NCBI RefSeq assembly: GCF_003584565.2
Contig: NZ_CP031010.1
Span: 1,550,001-1,614,000, forward strand
Direction of reading: 5' to 3'
DNA length: 64,000 nt
From: Alteromonas sp. RKMC-009
GTDB taxonomy: Bacteria > Pseudomonadota > Gammaproteobacteria > Enterobacterales > Alteromonadaceae
The notes under the pieces were generated by a model, which did not search any database, had not been told where the DNA came from, and was given only the letters and a program-made list of their open reading frames with translations. The translations under genes were made by a program, and so were the position numbers. Below are positions 62,074 to 64,000 of this stretch, piece by piece; position 1 is the stretch's first letter; every line of letters starts with the position of its first letter.

Positions 62074-63172
62074 ATGTTTGAAGTAAATCCTGTCAAAAAT
62101 GCCATAGCAGATATCCGGGTGCGCTCTGAAGCACTTAGGGGGTATCTTTGACTTCGATACGAAGTCTGAACGTTTAGAAGAAGTTAACCGTGAGCTTGAA
62201 AGCCCGGACGTCTGGAATGAGCCTGAGCGCGCACAAGCCTTAGGGAAAGAAAAAGTAGCCCTGGAGCAGGTGGTTGAAACCATTCAGAAGCTCGAACAGG
62301 GTGCTGAAGACGTTGAAGGCTTACTGGAACTGGCCATCGAAGCGGAAGATGAAGAAACCTTCGAAGAAGCGAAATCTGAACTTAATTCGCTCGTTGAAGC
62401 GTTGGAAGTACTCGAATTCCGCCGTATGTTTGCAGGTCCTAACGATGCCTGCGATGCGTATATCGATTTGCAGGCGGGCTCCGGTGGTACGGAAGCTCAG
62501 GACTGGGCCAATATGCTTCTGCGTATGTATTTGCGCTGGGGTGAAGCACACGGCTTCAAAACAGAAATTATCGAACTGTCAGAAGGCGAAGTGGCTGGTA
62601 TCAAGAGTGCCACGATCCGTTTTGAAGGCGAGTATGCGTTTGGCTGGCTGAGAACGGAAACCGGTGTACACCGCCTGGTGCGTAAGTCACCGTTTGACTC
62701 CGGAAACCGCCGTCACACGTCGTTCTCTTCTGCGTTCGTCTATCCTGAAATTGATGACAATATCGAAATCGATATCGATCCGTCTGATTTACGTATTGAT
62801 ACTTACCGCGCCTCCGGTGCCGGTGGTCAGCACGTTAACAGAACGGACTCGGCGGTTCGTATTACCCACGAACCCACGGGCATCGTAGTGCAGTGTCAGA
62901 ATGACCGCTCACAGCACAAGAATAAAGATCAGGCAATGAAGCAACTGAAAGCCAAACTTTATGAGTTTGAGCTGCAGAAGCAGAATGCTGAAAAGCAGGC
63001 GTTGGAAGATAACAAGTCTGATATCGGCTGGGGCAGCCAGATCCGCTCTTACGTGCTGGACGATTCCCGCATTAAAGATTTACGTACAGGTGTAGAAACC
63101 CGTAATACGCAAGCCGTCCTCGACGGTGATTTAGATAAATTCCTGCAAGCCAGTTTGAAATCTGGCCTGTAA
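62074..63172 (+). CDS. prfB: Peptide chain release factor 2 (programmed +1 frameshift)
   Basis: 365 residues in total, as in E. coli. ATG 62074 opens a 25-codon frame ([17 protein letters not shown]) that ends at the in-frame TGA 62149-62151; after the +1 shift the protein continues [16 protein letters not shown]. The stop-codon recognition tripeptide is SPF ([11 protein letters not shown]) and the GGQ loop is [10 protein letters not shown]. Releases at UGA/UAA. Followed 24 nt later by lysS, the conserved prfB-lysS pair. Confidence 0.97.
62137..62152 (+). promoter_or_regulatory. RF2 programmed frameshift site
   Basis: AGGGGGTATCTTTGAC: the Shine-Dalgarno-like AGGGGG three nt before CTT, the slippery CTT, then TGA-C. 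Low RF2 stalls the ribosome at TGA and promotes the +1 shift, giving autoregulation. Confidence 0.97.
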
Positions 63173-63196
63173 ATTACACTTAAAAGTGAACAGGTT

Positions 63197-64000
63197 ATGA
63201 CCGACCAACAACTCGACGAAAATAAACTCATTGCCGAGCGCCGGGCTAAATTGAGCGCGATTCGGGAAAACTGCCGTGCCAATGGTTTCCCTAACGACTT
63301 CCGCCGCGAAAACTACGCTGAGGAACTGCAGGCGCAGTTCGGTGAAGTGGATAAAGAAGCGCTGGCGGAACAGGGCAATAAGGTTTCCGTTGCCGGCCGT
63401 ATTATGGCCAAGCGCGGTCCGTTTCTGCTGCTGCAGGATATGACCGGTCGTATTCAGGCTTACGCCGACAAAGAAACACAAAAAGAAATTAAAGCGAAAT
63501 TCGGTAGTCTGGACATCGGTGACATCATCGGTGTAGCCGGCGACCTGCACAAGTCAGGTAAAGGTGACCTGTACGTGAACATGGAAAACTGGCAACTGCT
63601 GACCAAATCACTGCGTCCGCTGCCAGAGAAATTCCATGGTCTGAGCGATCAGGAAACCAAATACCGTCAGCGTTATGTGGATCTGATCACCAGTGAACAT
63701 ACCCGCCGCAACTTCAAAATCCGCAGTGCCCTGATTAACGGCATCCGTCAGTACCTGACCGAGCGTGATTTTATGGAAGTGGAAACGCCAATGCTGCAGG
63801 TCATTCCCGGCGGTGCAACGGCCAAGCCTTTCGTGACTCACCACAATGCGCTGGACATCGACATGTACCTGCGTATCGCACCGGAACTGTACCTGAAGCG
63901 TCTGGTTGTGGGTGGCTTCGAGCGGGTATTCGAAATCAACCGTAACTTCCGTAATGAAGGTTTGTCGACCCGTCACAATCCTGAGTTCACCATGCTGGAA
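63197..64000 (+). CDS. lysS: Lysine--tRNA ligase (partial, runs off the right edge)
   Basis: The first 268 residues are present. The N-terminal OB-fold anticodon domain (about 65-145) contains [25 protein letters not shown]. The class II core begins with [10 protein letters not shown] (motif 1 region [25 protein letters not shown]), and motif 2 follows as [17 protein letters not shown] 63197 follows AACAGG. Confidence 0.97.
   Translation, partial: MTDQQLDENKLIAERRAKLSAIRENCRANGFPNDFRRENYAEELQAQFGEVDKEALAEQGNKVSVAGRIMAKRGPFLLLQDMTGRIQAYADKETQKEIKAKFGSLDIGDIIGVAGDLHKSGKGDLYVNMENWQLLTKSLRPLPEKFHGLSDQETKYRQRYVDLITSEHTRRNFKIRSALINGIRQYLTERDFMEVETPMLQVIPGGATAKPFVTHHNALDIDMYLRIAPELYLKRLVVGGFERVFEINRNFRNEGLSTRHNPEFTMLE

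Noticed and set aside
62074..62151. Frameshift mutation or assembly error in prfB
   Set aside because: The AGGGGGTATCTTTGAC signal at codon 25/26 is the conserved programmed +1 site.

Overview
The window is chromosomal DNA of a marine gammaproteobacterium of the Alteromonadaceae (Alteromonas-like). The evidence is the recX-alaS-csrA-tRNA order, a sap-psp block, a Na+-pumping oxaloacetate decarboxylase, a TtpC-type TonB operon with DUF3450, large TonB-dependent receptors, a PEP-CTERM protein, and a homogentisate pathway governed by TyrR. Genes are dense, often overlapping by 1-14 nt. I see no phage, insertion sequence or CRISPR array.

Layout. 1-3.8 kb: end of recX, alaS, csrA, tRNA-Ser(GCT) and two identical tRNA-Arg(ACG). 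3.8-7.6 kb: an OmpR/QseB-type two-component system overlapping a cupredoxin, a divergent FTR1-like permease and a probable outer-membrane barrel. 7.6-12 kb: a second tight operon with a 'thermostable hemolysin' (GNAT-like) protein, AMP-forming ligase, haem-oxygenase-like diiron oxidase, SDR and TPR lipid/periplasm-type protein. Both operons are preceded by the same 11-bp-spaced TTAAG direct repeat, so the two-component system probably controls both. 12-15.4 kb: oadGAB. 15.4-23.6 kb: pspF-sapABCDF diverging from a sigma54-driven pspABC. 23.8-34 kb: an aromatic amino-acid catabolic island (phhA, tyrR, hpd, hmgA, fahA, maiA, an Lrp-family regulator, an amino-acid dehydrogenase, kynA), with two TyrR boxes and the 4.5S RNA gene in between.

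34-46.5 kb: a highly expressed TonB-dependent receptor beside a TPR-2OG oxygenase and a convergent TPR-sulfotransferase, followed by a six-gene TonB energising operon. 46.5-51 kb: tmcA, an acyl-CoA thioesterase and an AraC-HDOD fusion regulator. 51-52 kb: a c-di-GMP-I riboswitch ahead of a PEP-CTERM protein. 52-56 kb: a TPP riboswitch with a readable anti-sequestor ahead of a thiamine uptake operon (TonB receptor, YkoF-like, PnuT, kinase). 56-64 kb: tRNA-Trp, holD-rimI, prfC, argS, a scar where a divergent LysR/SDR pair lost both 5' halves, prfB with its programmed frameshift, and the start of lysS.

The least explained system is the 7.6-12 kb operon: its enzymes look like a small pathway that activates an acyl substrate, oxidises it and reduces the product, with a GNAT-like protein in the lead, under metal- or envelope-stress-type two-component control. 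All calls come from reading the sequence; no database search was run.
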